A DNA stretch of 64,000 nt from Mycoplasmopsis lipofaciens ATCC 35015 (GTDB taxonomy: Bacteria; Bacillota_I; Bacilli_A; Mycoplasmatales; Metamycoplasmataceae). Made by a program: the position numbers and the translations under genes. This document shows positions 16,293-31,241 of the stretch, piece by piece. The stretch lies in assembly GCF_000686585.1 (NCBI RefSeq), contig NZ_JMKY01000004.1, positions 81,821 through 145,820 on the forward strand, written 5' to 3'. Under the pieces are notes generated by a model. That model ran no database searches. It worked only from the letters and a program-made list of their open reading frames with translations, and was not told the origin of the DNA. How positions within the stretch are numbered: position 1 is the stretch's first letter; every line of letters begins with the position of its first letter.

Positions 16293-19200
16293 ATGAAAAA
16301 GAAACCTAAATTAAATTTTAGAACTCTTGTATGACCTAAATATGTATTATCAGCTGGAGTCTTGGTTGCTGCAACAGCAATTACTCTTGGTTCAATATAT
16401 GGATATTCACAAAATTCAGATGCTAAAAAAGGTAAAGTTAATCCAACTTCACCAGCATATTTAAGAAATACATTTGCTCAAACAAATGAGGCAAAAGCAT
16501 CATTTATAAGTTCGGATAAAACAAAATATATTGGAGATTATGATATTAATAACAATACACTCAATGGTCAAACTATTGAAGATTTTTTGGATAAGTATTA
16601 CAAAGAAAATAAATCATTACCAATTCAAAAAATTAATTATGGTACATTTACTTTTTACAATGAATATATTGAAGCTGTAAGTCCAAAAGAATTTTTTAAA
16701 TTTACACAATGATTCATGAATAATGTATCGTGAGGTCCTGAAATAATTACTCTAAAATCATTTTCTATTGTTAAAGGTGTTGAACAAAAAGGTAATTCTA
16801 TTACTTTAGGTTCGCACGCAAACAAAAATAAAGAATATACCACTATTCAGTTTTTCCCTGATGCATTTTTTGGCGCGCTCCCTCTTTATTCAGAAACGGC
16901 TGGACAAGGTAATGCTCAAGAATCATTGCTTTATAAACTTAATAATAAATTATTAACAAGCGAAGAATTGAAAACATTTTTAAGTAGTGTTCCTAAATAT
17001 AATTCATTGGTTAACATTAATAATACAACGCTTGAAAGATTTCAATTTAGAAATATTCATGATTATCGTTCATTAATTGGTAAAAAAGTTTTTGTTGTTA
17101 AGAATTCAAATTGAGTTTCTAAAGTTAAATCTTTAGCTAAACCAATTAACAATGTTGAAAAAGGAAGATATGAAATTCCAAATGATTATTTATTGTTGAT
17201 AAATGGTTCTAATGAAACAGAAGCTAAGAAAAATTTGAAATCAAAATTAGCCAAATATTTAGAATTTGACAAATACGAACTTTTAAAAGATATAGATTCA
17301 TTAAATCTTGTTGAGAAAAAAATTAGTTTTGTATCTATTGATCCAAATCTATATTTAGACTCTGAAGATACGTTAGATAGATATTTAAATGTTGTTTTTG
17401 ATGATGGCACAACATTTAACCTTTTCCGTTCTTTTGCTGATGTTCAATATGCGGCAGGTGGGACTAGATTTACAAGTGATAAAAGTAGAGAAATTGTTAG
17501 AGGTTTTAACGATTCTAAAAATAGAATTATCGAATTATTTAACAAATATGAAGATAATTTAAAAACTATTGCAATCAAAGCTGGTTGAAATGACAAAGAT
17601 TTTAATGATTTTTTAGAATATTTCAATACATTACTAGAAACTCAAGAAGAAATTTCGTTACTTACAACAGAATTAGATACATTAATAAACGAAATTAATA
17701 ACAATGAAATACTTAATAATGAATTAACAAATCTAAGAAATAAGATTAACAATTTAACATCTCAGAAACAAAATAAAGAACAAGAAATTCAAACATTAAG
17801 TCAACAAATATCTGATTTAGAAATAAGAATTAATAATTTGAAAGAGTCAAATTCACCATATGATGATGAGGAAAGAGAATTAAACACTTTACAACAAAAT
17901 AAACAAAAAATTGAGAATATATTAAAAAATATAGTGTCTTCTCTTCAGAATGCTGAAAATAAAATAAATGAAAAATCACAACAAGTTTTTTCAAGCGAAG
18001 TTAAAAATAAGAAAATAGATAGAAAAACAGAAATTGATAATAGACTAAATGAATTAAATTCAAGATCAAGATCTCTTACAATATTGGTTGATGACTTTTT
18101 AAAAGATTATAAATTTAAAAATGAATTAAAAGAAACTATTATTAAACTTTTTGAATATAAGAATAATGATTTATATAAAAATGCACTTACTGATGATGAA
18201 GATCCTAAAACTATTGAACCAAGTGTTTTAAAAGATAAAGCAACGAATTATGATGCGTTGTATTTTAACTATGACGAATCATTAAAAGAACTAACAGCTC
18301 CAATTTTAGGTCAAGATGGTCAAAAAAGTTACACAAGACCAAAGTACGAACCATATATTTATTACACAAATGATATTGCATATTTACCAAACCAAATAAT
18401 TTCATCTGAAAGTTTAATTGATCTTTCGACATCAGCTCAATTAAATTGAAGAGATTTCTATAATTTAGACGGATGATTTAGAAGTGAAAAGGATAGATTA
18501 ACCGATCCAAATTCTAATGAAAACAATACTGAGGTTTATGTTTATTCAACAAAATTAAAATCACTAGAAGAAGAATTTAAAAAGAAATATCCAAATAGTG
18601 CTATAACTCTAAATTTTAAAGAATTACAAGAAGAATATCAACAATTAGGTCAAAGATCTAATGAATTATATGAAAAGAAAATAGCTCATGAAAATTTAAC
18701 TTGAGATTCATCTGCTAAGAATGTTGATAGTGTTAGCACAATAATGGGTAAATGATTTACAAATAGTATTGATCTACCTGAAAATTATAAATTATTAGGT
18801 ACATCAGGTTCAGAACCTGTATTTCCTGATAGAAACGCATTTCTACGTTTCACAGCAACTTCTTATGAAGTGTTAGAAGAATATTTAAACTATGCATATA
18901 ATGGTATGCCAAGCAGTAGAATTCCAAGTATTAAAAATGGATTTAAACTATATTATGAGAATTTAATGAATAAAATCAAGTCTGCTCAGCCAGGTGATTT
19001 TGATTTATTACTAAATTTAGTTAAAGAAAGACTAAATTTAGCTAAAAAAATATCACATTCAGAGACACAAGATATTAATGACAAAATTCAAATTCATAAA
19101 TTATTCATTGAATCTATAAATAAAGCTCAAGATTGAGAAAATAAATATAAAAACGAAACTTGATATTTATCATTTAGTCAAATTTTAAATTTATATCAAT

Positions 19201-22200
19201 TAAATGAAGATTTTAAATTAGCAATTAAACAAGTTAAAAAACAAATTGCTGAAAGAGATCAATATATTGAAGATTCTGCAGAAGCTTTATTAACTTCTTT
19301 AGACAGACGCATTATTAAATTTAAATTAGACTTTTTAACCAATACTCCTACATTTACAAATGATGAAGTAAATAAAAAATATACAGAACTTATTAACTAT
19401 GTAACTAATTTAAGATCAAAAGCTAAATCCAAAGCAATTGAAGCATCTCAAATGTTAATTAATTGATTTAAATCAAGAGCTGAAATTACTTTAAATAGAA
19501 TTAAAAGTCTAGATATTGAGCCAGCATTTGATATCTATATTGAAAATAATGGAGATGTTTCTAAATTAGAAGAAAATGTTTCTAATTTAGAAAGACAGTA
19601 TAATGCTTTAAAAGAGCAATTAAATGTTGCTAAAACAACTTTAGATACCGCTAAATTATCATTAATTAATAAATATAAAGAAACTCTACAAGGCACAAAT
19701 GAAACAGCTAATGATAGAGCAAAACAATTAATATTAGATCAAATTAAAATTTTTACAGATTATGAAAGTGGTTTAGACCAACAATTGTTGCTATCTAGAA
19801 CATTAGCAGCACAAAAAGCTCAAGAATTAGATCAATTTTCACTTGAATATAATAATGCAAAAAATGATGCTGAGAGAGCTACTGTAGAAGCTAAAATTGA
19901 TCAGACTACTATTGAAATAAGAAATATTAACGATTCAATTAGAATGAATAAAGAATTTGTCAAATCATATTCTATTATTCGCAAGAATCTTGAGGAAAGA
20001 TTATCAGAAGTTGAGAATGATCGAGAAACATATCGCATATTTATTAGTATCAGTGATAGATTTGTTTCAGAATTGTCTAATGTTATTGATAATCCTGGAT
20101 TTGGTAATTTTGTTCCTGAATATTCAAGAAAATTTATGGTTAGACTTAGAAATAATGCTAGAGAGTTACGTCGTTCATTTACTATAAATATTGAAGCATT
20201 ATTAAATGGAGTTGCTTCATTGTCTCGTTCATATGATGAAGCATTATCTGATTTTTCAGCTAAAGAAAAAGCAACAAATAGCAAATTCGATAATTTCCAA
20301 ACAAGTAAAAATAAATTAGATATTTTTAATGAAATTTTAAATAATACAGACTATAAACGTGAAGTAGAAAACATTAAACAATTACATACAACCACCGATC
20401 AACTTGATAAGGACCAAAAAACAAAACGTAAAGAAGTCAATGAAATTTTTCCATTTTACAAACCAAATGTTAACAAGAGTGATCCAACACAAACCGAAGA
20501 GTTATGAATTCAATTACAAAATAATATTCAAAAAAGTGTTGAAGAAATTTTAAAAGAGGAAAATGAAATAAGCAAAGAATTAGATCTTACTAATACTTCT
20601 AGTGAATTAACATCTTTAAAAGAAGCATTAGATGCTAAAAAAGAATCATCAGGATTTAATGATTCTATTTCTAAATTTAATGATAAATTAGAAGAATATT
20701 CAAACATTATTAATGAATTAAATGATGAATATAAAAAGCTTATTCAGTTGAAATTTTTATCTGGAAGATTTAATACAATTCAAGCTAGACAAGATGCTAA
20801 AGATGAAATTAGATCAACTGAAATTGGTAATGCTAAAGATGAAATTCTTGATAAATTTTTCGATTTAATTGATAACACATCAACTTATGTTGAAAAACAA
20901 CAAATGGTTGTTGACAATATTCCTAAAAGAGCTGTTCAATTAGCTGCTAATTTAATTGCTATGGCAGATAGTATTTCGCAAAAAACAGCAGAAATTTCTC
21001 CTGAGTCTAAAGCTTATATAAACAAATTACAAGATTTATTTAAAAACTATACTATGAAAATATATAGTTATTTTGATGCTAACGATTTACAAAAAGAATT
21101 CATAAACGAAGAATTATCTAATTTAGGTGTAAAAATTGCAAATATTACACGAGAACTTTCAAAATCATTTAAAAAAGATAAATCAATTCAAGAGTATAAA
21201 ACAAAAATCGATAATGTTCAAAAATTATTGAAGGAACTTTATTTAAAATTAGATTTTGAAAAAGCTATTGATTCAACAACAAGTTATTTACGTTCAATAA
21301 TGAATAATAAAAATTTTCAAAATGATAATAAAGATAAATATTTATATTTAATGTATGGAAAATGATTTGTTGAAAATAATTCAAACAAAATTGATGAATT
21401 AGATGAACAATTAACAAAAATTGAACAAGACGAATATAATCCAATTAATAATGAAAAAGAAACTGAAGAAAATACTAAATCTGAATTAGAAGATGAATGA
21501 AATTCTTTACAAGAAGAAATAGATGAGTTAAAAAATCAAGGACAACCTGAATCAGCATACAAAGATAAATTAGATAGACAAGCAGAAATTGATGTGGAAC
21601 TTAATAATATAGAAACACGTATTGCTGATTTAGAACAACAAATATCTGATATTGAAACTAGATATAATGAAATAGAAGAATTAAAAGATAGTTATGATAA
21701 TTTGCTTGAATATTTTGGAGACAATGAATACGAAATTGATGATTCTATTAAATATGATCCAGCAACTATTACAAGTCCATTTGATCGTAGAGTTTTTCTA
21801 AATTCAGCAGTTGATAAATATATTTCAAGTATTAAAAATCTTGATGATAAAATTTTAAAAGTTAAGGAATTTTTATTAGATTTTAAAAATTACTTTAAAT
21901 TATATATTTCTGACAGTGACAAAGATGTTAGATTAGATGAAGTATATCGCACCGCTATTAAGTTTTCTGTTGAAAAAATGAGAGAAATTAAAGTTAAATT
22001 ATTGGTTAATAAAAATAGACAAGAAACACTATATGATTCTAATAATTTAGGTGACGAATTACAAAGTGCTAATGATTTAATTGTTGCAAAATCTAGAATT
22101 GAATTGATTGACATTTTAACTAAAAAAGGTGTTGTAGACAAAAATGCTCAACCTGAAGAAATTAATAAATTTATTCATAAAATGAATTTAACAAATATTG

Positions 22201-25200
22201 ATAAAAAAGATTCAAAATTAGTAATTACCTTAAGAGAAACAAGAAAACCTGGTGAAGTTGATTTTGGAGATAATTATAATCAATATTATTTAAAATACCA
22301 TTTAGACGCAAATGTTGAAGATACTAAAAATGATAGAAGACTAAGTGCAATTAATGATTTATTTGCAACACTAAAATATAATAAAACAGTTGCACCAGTT
22401 ATCATAAAAGAAGACGGTAAAGTTAAAGATCCAATTACAAATAAATCTGTAAAAGGTTATAGTGTGTTTGCTGATGCATATCAAGGATTGACAAGACAAT
22501 TATTAACAAACGTTCCTTATTCAGGGGAATGATTAAATGGGGAACACCTAGAGTCATTTATTAATGAAAAAGGCGTTATGGATTATAGAATTGTTAATGG
22601 TCCTTATTTAGGATTTACAAAAGATACACGTGTTGGTTTATGAGCTATTTTAAAAATGAGTGATCCTAATTTTAAAGGTATTTCAACTGATTTCTTAAAA
22701 TTTGTTGGAGCTCATGAATATGGCCACCATATGACATTAAATTCAGCAAGTGATTTAGGGGATAAAGGTTCTAATCCATTGTATGTTAGTTCATTAACAC
22801 CTGGTACACCTTCAAGAATTGATAATTATTACAATAAGAATGTTTTAGAATTATATTTAAAAGCACGTACACACTTAAATATTGGCACTACACGTTTATT
22901 AGATGAAAATAATGTTGTTGTAGACTATGGTGAATATGGTGTTTGAAAATTACCAAAAATGGTTGAACAATCTGATGGTTCATTTAAACTTGAGTATGAA
23001 GATGAAAAAGAAGCTGATATTTGAGGAACTAAATTAGATGACAATGATATTAAAGAAACAATTAATAATAAAAAACGTCGTTTCTTATTAACATTTAAAG
23101 GCATTATTGATGCTGTAAGAGCCCGTAGAGCTGCAAATAATTTAACTGGTAAGGATGAAAAATATTTACAAGCATTTGATATTTGAATTATGAACTCATT
23201 GGATCATTTATCAGGAACATTAAATCCTAGTGTGTTCAATGGAACTGCTAAATATTTAGTATGAGATGAAACAAAACAAAGTTATGTATTTACACCAGGT
23301 TCTTTAGCAATTTTAAAAGGTATTTTAAAAGATGGTAGCGGCAAAGAAATTGAATTCGAAAACATTAATGGTGAAGTTGAACCAATAATTGTTAAGGGTA
23401 GAAAAAACGCAGATGGAAAATATGTCGAAATTACAGAAGTTGCTATGAAAACTAAACATCTAAAATTAGATGCTAATGGTAATGCTGTGAAGGATGCTAA
23501 TGGTAATGATATTTACGAATTAGTACCTGTTATAAAAGTTCCACTAAATGTTGATTTAGAAGATACAAATTCTCCATATTATGATGCTGGCGCGTTAGAA
23601 TATGTAAATAAACAAATTGAAACAATTAGATCATCAATTAAATCATTAATAGTTGAAAAATTTTCAATAAATGGTTGAGATGATTCAGATACTAACATTG
23701 ATTTAGATAGTAAATTAATATTAGAATATTCACATCTAAAATCGTTATTGCCAAAGAGTTTTCCGGATGGATTTAATATACCTGCTCAATTGTCATTTAT
23801 GGATCAAATTAGAAACAGAGATGTAATAAATGGTGGATTATTAGATCCAAATAGACGTGTTAAAATTTATGACAAAGAAGGTAACGAATTAAACGAAAAT
23901 AGTTTTACTGATAGATCATTCTTCTTAAATGTTGAAAAAATACCAAGAGTTCCATTACCTAATTTGGTAGATAAAATTAAATATATGTTTATAGCTGCGC
24001 AACCACCTAATAATTTAGATCAATTTTCAAGATCTATGGGCCAAGTGCTACATGTAGCAAATAAAAAACAATTTATTCCTAATGTTAAATTAGATGATTC
24101 ATTACATACAATAGGTTTTTTAAGCTATTTACCAGCTGGGTATGATGAGATATTTAAATTTAGAAAACTTTTATCTAACTATAGTCAATATGTTGGAAAA
24201 ATTATTGGTATTAATAAATCAGAATCAACATGATTGTTGCAAGACAATAAAAATAATGTCTTGCCAAAAGATAGTTCTTATTTGGGAAATGTTCCTGATT
24301 TTACTAATTTTAATAATTTAGCATTAAATGTAAATAGTTTAAGTGATAATATTGATAATAGTTTATTTGATTCATTTTTTGTAAATCAAGGCGGAACAAA
24401 ACTATTTGGTAAAAATATTAAATTTAAAGATAATTTTGATGAATTTATTGACTTTACATCTATCGATTTATCTAAAGCAACTTTAGATAAAGTAAACAAA
24501 GTAGTAAATTGAGATATTTCATATGTGCAACAAAAATTTGATATAGATTTATTTAAATTGAATTTCCAAAAAGCCCTAGATAAAGATAAAATTTTAGATC
24601 AAGAATCGAAAGATAAATATTTAGAATTATTGAATTCAAATGATAAACAAAGATTAGCTAATGAAATTATGAGAAGATATAGTGAAAGTAAATTAGCTAT
24701 GAATATTCAATATTTTACAATGCAAGATATTTTAGATAACCATGATTTAGCATGAGTATTTGATCAAAAACTTGGTTATGGTTTATTAAAAGTTGAAGGA
24801 TTTAATGTTATTGATCCTAATAAAGAAAAATGAGAAATCGATATTGATGAATTCTTAAAAACATTTCAATCATTTGCTTATGAGAATAATTTACAATTAA
24901 ATCAATTAGGTATGTTTGAAGTTATGATATTTGAAAATAAAATTCAAACATTTAGTGATCAAGTTATAGCGCGTTATATAAATCATAATGATACGTCATT
25001 AATTGGCGTTATGTCAAATATGATCAATGGATTCTTTAAAAAAGCAAAACCAACTAATAATGTTATTGAATATTATGCGGCTAAAACAGAACGTAAATTT
25101 AACGAATTTTTCTCAGATTATACATATAATTATGCAGAAATTATCAACCGTGATAATTTACAAATAACATATTCACCATCAAGTGAACAGTTTGGAAATA

Positions 25201-26240
25201 TGCCTGGTTTTCTTACAGGTATTTCTGAAGCTACAACCGGTTTAGAATATGTTGTTGATGGAGAAGCCACTGCTAAGTGAAATAATTTATTAAATAAATT
25301 TGATGCTGGCTCAAGTAAAATTGGTATCAAGAATATTATTTTTGAATCAGAAACATATGATGATGAAGAAAGAAAACGTGTTGCTGATAATTTAGGTTTA
25401 AAATATAAACAAAAAGTGTTTGCAAATAATAAAGATTTCAACGATGGTATTAGTGCATATAGTAATAGTTTCTTTGGTTCATTTAGAACAATAAATAATG
25501 GTTGATTTAAAGATAGATGATATCGTGAATTTTTAAACTTCCAAATGTATGATGATCAAGGAAAACCTGTTGAAGATGATACAATTAGAATTAAAAACCT
25601 TAAGAATGAAAAAGTAACAAATAGAGTTGAAGCTTATTGACAATTTTATATACAATCACAAGGTGTAGGTAAGAGAACATTATCAACAATTTGAAGAGAT
25701 AGTGATAAAGATGCTGTTGCAATGTTTGGTTATTTATCAAACGATGTTGCAAGTCAAGCAGAATTTATTGCTTTTGAAGATGTAAAAACAGGTGAAGTGA
25801 AAAAATTACATATAACTAAACAACATACTAATAATATGTTTTATTACAAAACACAAAATCCTGAAAATGAAGAAAAATTCATGAATGGTGATAAGAGTGT
25901 TCGTCATACATTAGATGATGAAGAATATAATTACACTGATAAAAATGGAACACATATAGGAAAAGGGTTTACAGCTTGGGTGTCTGATTATGCAGTAATG
26001 TCACAATATCGTGATAGATTATTAACTCCAGGACATGAATATAGAGTGTATTTTGCTGATGCAAAAGGTAATAAAGTCTTAGAAATGGATTTAGGAGAAA
26101 ATGAATCAGTATCTGAAAATGGTAAAACATTTTCTCAAGCACCAATAGCAGTATTTAAACACTGAACAAACCCTAATGTAAATAAAGAGTATGAAACAAG
26201 AATTAAAGTTGATCACCAATTTAATGGTGTTATAGCTTAA
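16293..26240 (+). CDS. Giant PDxFFG-type surface protein with zinc-protease-like HEYGHH motif
   Basis: 3315 aa in one frame, read through many TGA Trp codons. The N-terminus is a short basic stretch then one hydrophobic segment (~residues 17-37, VLSAGVLVAATAITLGSIYGY), giving an anchor or signal. FFPDAFFG (PDxFFG at 189-194) marks the mycoplasma PDxFFG protein family. Residues ~450-620 and ~960-1830 are long Lys/Glu/Asn-rich coiled coils. VGAHEYGHHMTL at ~2138-2149 is an HExxH metalloprotease motif (His2141, Glu2142, His2145). The C-terminal part holds globular, Tyr/Trp-rich sequence. SD GGAAGGA precedes the ATG. oppA begins 22 bases downstream, so the protein is probably co-expressed with the peptide importer. 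Protease activity is inferred from the motif only. Confidence 0.88.
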
Positions 26241-26262
26241 TTCATAAGTTAGGAGATAAAAT

Positions 26263-29172
26263 ATGAGAAAAAAAATATTATTAAATTTAGGAATGCCTAT
26301 TGTAGTTGGTTCAACATTGATGATTGCCAGCTGTTCAAACGCAAGTGAAAAGCAAAATCCAACTACTAAACAATATAATAGAGATTCTAGTACTTATGAT
26401 TTAGGTTTAGCAACAAATCCTATTAACTCTTTAAATTACATTAAATTTGCTTCAGTAAATAAAATACTACCCACTCTTGTAGAAGGTCCTTTAAAAACAG
26501 GTCCAAATGAATCTGTAAAAAGAATTTTGAACTTACCAGAAATTCCAATGGGTATTTTTGGTAATGATGCTAATAGTAATACAATGGAAGACTTTTTAAA
26601 AAATCATGAAAATGCTGCAAAATCAGTGTCTGGACGTTTTTATTCATTAGATCAATTTGGAGCAACAACAGGAAATTCTATTGGCAAAACTGGTGAATAT
26701 CAACCTATTTCAGGTATTTTTACAAAAAATAACAATATTTTATCTATGCACATTTTGTTAAATGAAGGTGAAAGTAAATGAAGTAATGGAGACCCAGTTC
26801 AAGCAGATGATTATGTTGATGCAATGCATTATATTTTAGATTTAAATACTGGTAGTCAAAAACAAACTGCTACATTACAACGTAAATTTAAATCAAGTAG
26901 TGAAATGATTGAAGCGCAACAACAATATATTAAAAAACATAAAAAGCCATATATCAATCCTTTTGGTTACCCTGAATTAATAAAGCAAGGTGATCATTAT
27001 GTATATGATGTATTTAGTTCTTCATATAAACCATGATCTTCACAAAATCCAAATGATGATGAAGAAGTTGCAGCGATTAAAAAAGCTGCCTTAAATTTGG
27101 GTATTTATAACGGTAGAATGTATTGAAATCATTCAAATAAAGAAATATTTGATGCAATTAAATATTCACCTGATTTTGATTTTAATGCAGAGGAAACTAT
27201 TGTTATGCTGCCTAATCCTGAATATTCTCTTGCAAAACACACAAAAGAAGAGTTGAAAAACATTAATCAACGTATTGCTGTGAAAGTAAGAAAATATTTA
27301 TATTCAGATCCTTTATCAAAAACTAATAAAGAATTTGCTAAATTACTTAAAGCAAGCAAATTGTTAAAAATAAGATTAAATAATATTAAATTTGATGAAG
27401 AAAATCCAAACATTTATAATGATGCAGTAAACAAATTATATAAAGGTGAGAATGTTCTTTCTAATGATGATATTTTAAATTTCAAACCAAGAGATTTCTT
27501 TGAATTTAGAACATTTGCTTTTGATGAGTATTCTGTAAGAGTTGAATATGATTCATATCAACCTACTTCTATTACTAATGGCTATCGTGATTTAACAGAT
27601 TTAATTCCAATAAATAGAAAATTTGTTGAAAGTATCGGTGGAATAACTGAATTTGGTTTAGATAAATCTAAGTTTTTAACTAATGGTGCTTTTGATATTG
27701 ATGATTTAGTATTAGGTCCTCAAGGATATATAATGTTAAAGAAAAACAATCAATATTATTCAGCTGATAAAACAATTAGTAATAAAATAAAAATTTTCTT
27801 TAGTTCAGATCCAAATATTAATTCAGCAATGTATGATGATAATTATATTGCTGCAACAAGAATTCCTGCTGTTCAACAATTAAATTACTGAACAAATTTA
27901 GAATATAGAAAAAATATGAATAAGTCAGCAGGATTTGGTACTATTGCTCTTGCGTTTAATTTAGATCAAGAAACTAATGGTTCCTCATATATTCAAGACG
28001 AGAATTTAAGAAATGCAATTTATTATGCTATAGATCGTGATTCAATGCTAAATATTGTTGGATGAAACTCTTCTTATCCTGTTATAACTTGAACCGCTTT
28101 TGGTAACGGTTCTTCAAGTTTTGGAGATCCTGTTGAAATGTCTTTTGATCATGATTTTATGTATACTAAATATCAATTTGATGAATTTTATAATGCATTT
28201 AAAGGTAAAAAAGATAGTGAATTAACCGAAGTTGAAAAACAACAAAAATTAAATTTAAATAAAAAATTAAAATCAATCCCAGTTCAAAATTATTCACATA
28301 TTGATCACTTGTCTAAAATTTATAATTTTGAACATGTTGATAGAACTGATAAAGCATATCATTTAGATATTGCAAGATTCTACTTAGAAGAATTTAAAAA
28401 AACACACCCTGGTGTTGAAAAAGTTCATCTTAAATATATTTCTAACTCAACAGATGAACAACAAAACGCTGGTATAGCATTACAAGACTTTATGAAAAAA
28501 GCTTTTGGTGATTTTGTAGAAATTGAAATTAAAGGGTTACCAGAAAATGTTTATGAAGATTCAAGAACAACTGGTCAATTTGATTTATTGTATCGTAACT
28601 TTGATGCCTTCGGTTCTGATACATATAGTTATGTAAAAGCTTTTTTCAAAACAGATGAAATAAATAAAGCTAATCAAAAACAAACAGGATTTAGAAACAA
28701 TCCTTCAGGTGGCTGAACATATCAAAAATATTTCGAAAAATTAGGTTTTAGATATGAAAAAAGTATTGATAAAGTTATTTCTATTTTTCCTGAATTAGCA
28801 GAAAAAACTAGAAAGAGATTAAGAATTTGAGATCGTTCAATTTGAAGCAAAATTCTTGAATTAGTATTTGTAAAAGACGATGAAGATGCTAGTGATTTTA
28901 ATAAGCGTCATTTGAGTTTCTTTTCAAATCAATTTACTAAGGAAGAAACGATTGAAGGTTGAACCGAGAAAAAAGTATTCGCAGTTATTGCGGCATTAGA
29001 AAAAATTATTCGTGATGGAGCACCAGTTGTTCCACTTATGGAAGTTGATACATATTGAGAAGTTTCTCGTGTTGGTGGCGTGGCAGGATTATTTACATAT
29101 TCATTACAATTTGCTTATGATGTAGCTAATCCATCAAGACCAAACTTACCAAGAGTAACAAAGGAAGGATAA
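26263..29172 (+). CDS. oppA: OppA, oligopeptide-binding lipoprotein
   Basis: 969-aa substrate-binding lipoprotein (SBP family 5) of an oligopeptide ABC transporter. The signal peptide is MRKKILLNLGMPIVVGSTLM, with lipobox MIASC (Cys ~24). Family-typical pieces: the GGTRSD-like opening is degenerate, but NAIYYAIDRDSML (~585-597) and the late FDLLYRNFDAFGSDTYSYVKAFF region are recognisable. Large size matches other mycoplasma OppA proteins, some of which also act as adhesins or ecto-ATPases. SD TTAGGAG. It lies between the giant HExxH protein and oppB, suggesting that peptides released outside are captured here. Confidence 0.88.
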
Positions 29173-29173
29173 A

Positions 29174-30244
29174 ATGAAAAAACAAACAAGATATAATTAT
29201 GAAGATAATCTTAAAAAAATAAAAGGTAAATATATTCTTCAAAATGCTCACGTTGATTTTGTTGGCAAAAGGCGTAAAATGACGTGATACGAAAAAATGT
29301 TTAATCCACAATCATCAACTTCTAAGATATTATATAATACTGCTAAAATGCTAATCGAATTCTTAGTTGTTGCTTGAATAGTTATTACAATTACATTCTT
29401 TTTAATTAATTCTATTCCAGGTGCAACAACATTAACTGCTGGTTTGGATGATTCAGCTAGAATTGCTGTTGAAACTAAATATGGATTAAATTTACCTCTA
29501 TTTCAAAGGTATTTAATTTATATAAAAAATATATTTAATGGCGATTTTGGAATTTCTTTATCTGTATTTCCAGGTAGTGAAATTAATGATTTTGTTTGAA
29601 TTAGATTTTATAAAAGTTTTTTAATTGGAATTTTTTCAGTTATGTTAACTTTAGTAATTGGTATTCCATTAGGAGTTTATGTTGGTATGAATCCTGATAA
29701 ATTACCTGATCATTTGGCAACACTAGTTGTTTCAATATTTTCATCAATTCCTTCATTAGTATTTGCTTTATGATTATTATTAATTGGCCGTAAAATGAAT
29801 TTACCATATTTATTTGATGAACGAAATATTGCAACTTATGTTTTACCAGGTTTAGCTTTATCTCTTGGTTCGATTATTGTTTATATAAAATATATAAGAA
29901 CAGAATTAAACCGTGAGTTAAATTCACAACATGCTAAATTTTGTTATTTAAAAGGTTTAAGCAAAACTAGATTCGTTTGAACTCATGCTCTTAAACCATC
30001 ATTATTTCCAATTGCAACATTTTTCCCAGTAGTTATTTTCGGAAGTTTTATTGGTTCATTATTCGTTGAACAAATCTTCTTTATTACTGGTTCTGGTGGT
30101 TTATTATTACAAGCTATCACATCAAAAGACTATAATATCATTTTATTTATGGTTACATTATTCTCACTTATTACAATATTATCATTTACAATGCGTGATG
30201 CTCTTTATCAAATTATTGATCCACGTATTAGAAGAAGAAGTTAG
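29174..30244 (+). CDS. oppB: Oligopeptide ABC transporter permease OppB
   Basis: 356-aa permease (BPD_transp_1). A ~60-aa cytoplasmic N-terminal extension precedes the first membrane segment (LIEFLVVAWIVITITFFLI). PGATTLTAGLDDSARIAVE is the OppB family periplasmic-loop opening. The EAA loop that docks on the ATPases is ELNSQHAKFCYLKGLSKT. It ends ALYQIIDPRIRRRS, as OppB/DppB proteins usually do. One base separates its ATG from the oppA stop, with the SD AAGGAAGGA inside oppA. Confidence 0.95.
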
Positions 30245-30255
30245 GAGGTTGTTTT

Positions 30256-31239
30256 ATGAAATTGTTTAATAACAAAAGGGCAAAAGAAAGCCCTAATAAT
30301 GTTCATGGTCGCGATTTAGCACCAAATCCAATATTGCAACCACTTAACTATAAAAAGTGAGAAATTATGGGTAATATTTTTGAATATCATGAATCAGGAA
30401 CCCTACATAAACAAAAAAAACCATTTGTTGAATTCTTTTATCGTTTTAGTCGTTCATTTGCGGGAGTATTTGGATTTGTTACATTGTTATTACTAATAAT
30501 ATGTGCATTAGTTATTCCATTCTTTACACAAGATCCTTTATTGGTTCAAGAAAAAGATAGATTTCTTACCTTTTTTACCGACGGCCATATTTTTGGTACT
30601 GATGCTTTAGGTAGAGATTTATTCGCAAGATTATGATGAGGTTTAAGATATTCATTAGCATTAGCATTTGTTGCAACATTTATTCAAGTTTTCATCGGTT
30701 TAATAATTGGAATTATGATGGGACATTTTAGAATATTTGATAAAGTTATGACCTTTTTCATCAAAATAGTGTCAAATGTTCCTTCAATAATTATTCTTAT
30801 TGTATTTACAATTGTTTTAAAACCTACATTTTGAGTAATTGTTTTTGCATTGACTTTTACTTCATGAACAGGTATTGCAAATCAAATGCGTTCACAAGTT
30901 ATGAGAGCTAAAACATTTGAGTGAGTTTCAGCTTCAAAAATTTTAGGAACACCTACATATAAAGTTCTTATAAATTATTTACCAGTTGTTATTCCTTTAT
31001 TAGTTACTGAAATTGTTTTCCATATTCCGGGTATTATACTTTCAGAGACATCGTTAGCTTTCATTGGACTTTCTATTCCTTCTCTTCCAACTTTAGGTAA
31101 TTTAATCACTGAAGGTTCAAAAATATTCACAACCTATCCTCGTTTTGTTTTAATTCCATCATTTATGTTAATAATTGTAACAACATCAATTCAATTGATG
31201 TCTGCTGCTGTTCAAGATAGTTTATTGAGACAAAGATAA
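30256..31239 (+). CDS. oppC: Oligopeptide ABC transporter permease OppC
   Basis: 327-aa permease. An ~80-aa cytoplasmic N-terminus is followed by a membrane segment (GVFGFVTLLLLIICALVIPF), then HIFGTDALGRDLFARLWWG, the diagnostic OppC/DppC motif. The EAA loop is MRAKTFEWVSASKILGTPT, and the ending ETSLAFIGLSIPSLPTLGNL is classical. SD TTAGGAGGT overlaps the oppB stop. Trp codons are TGA. Confidence 0.95.
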
Positions 31240-31241
31240 TT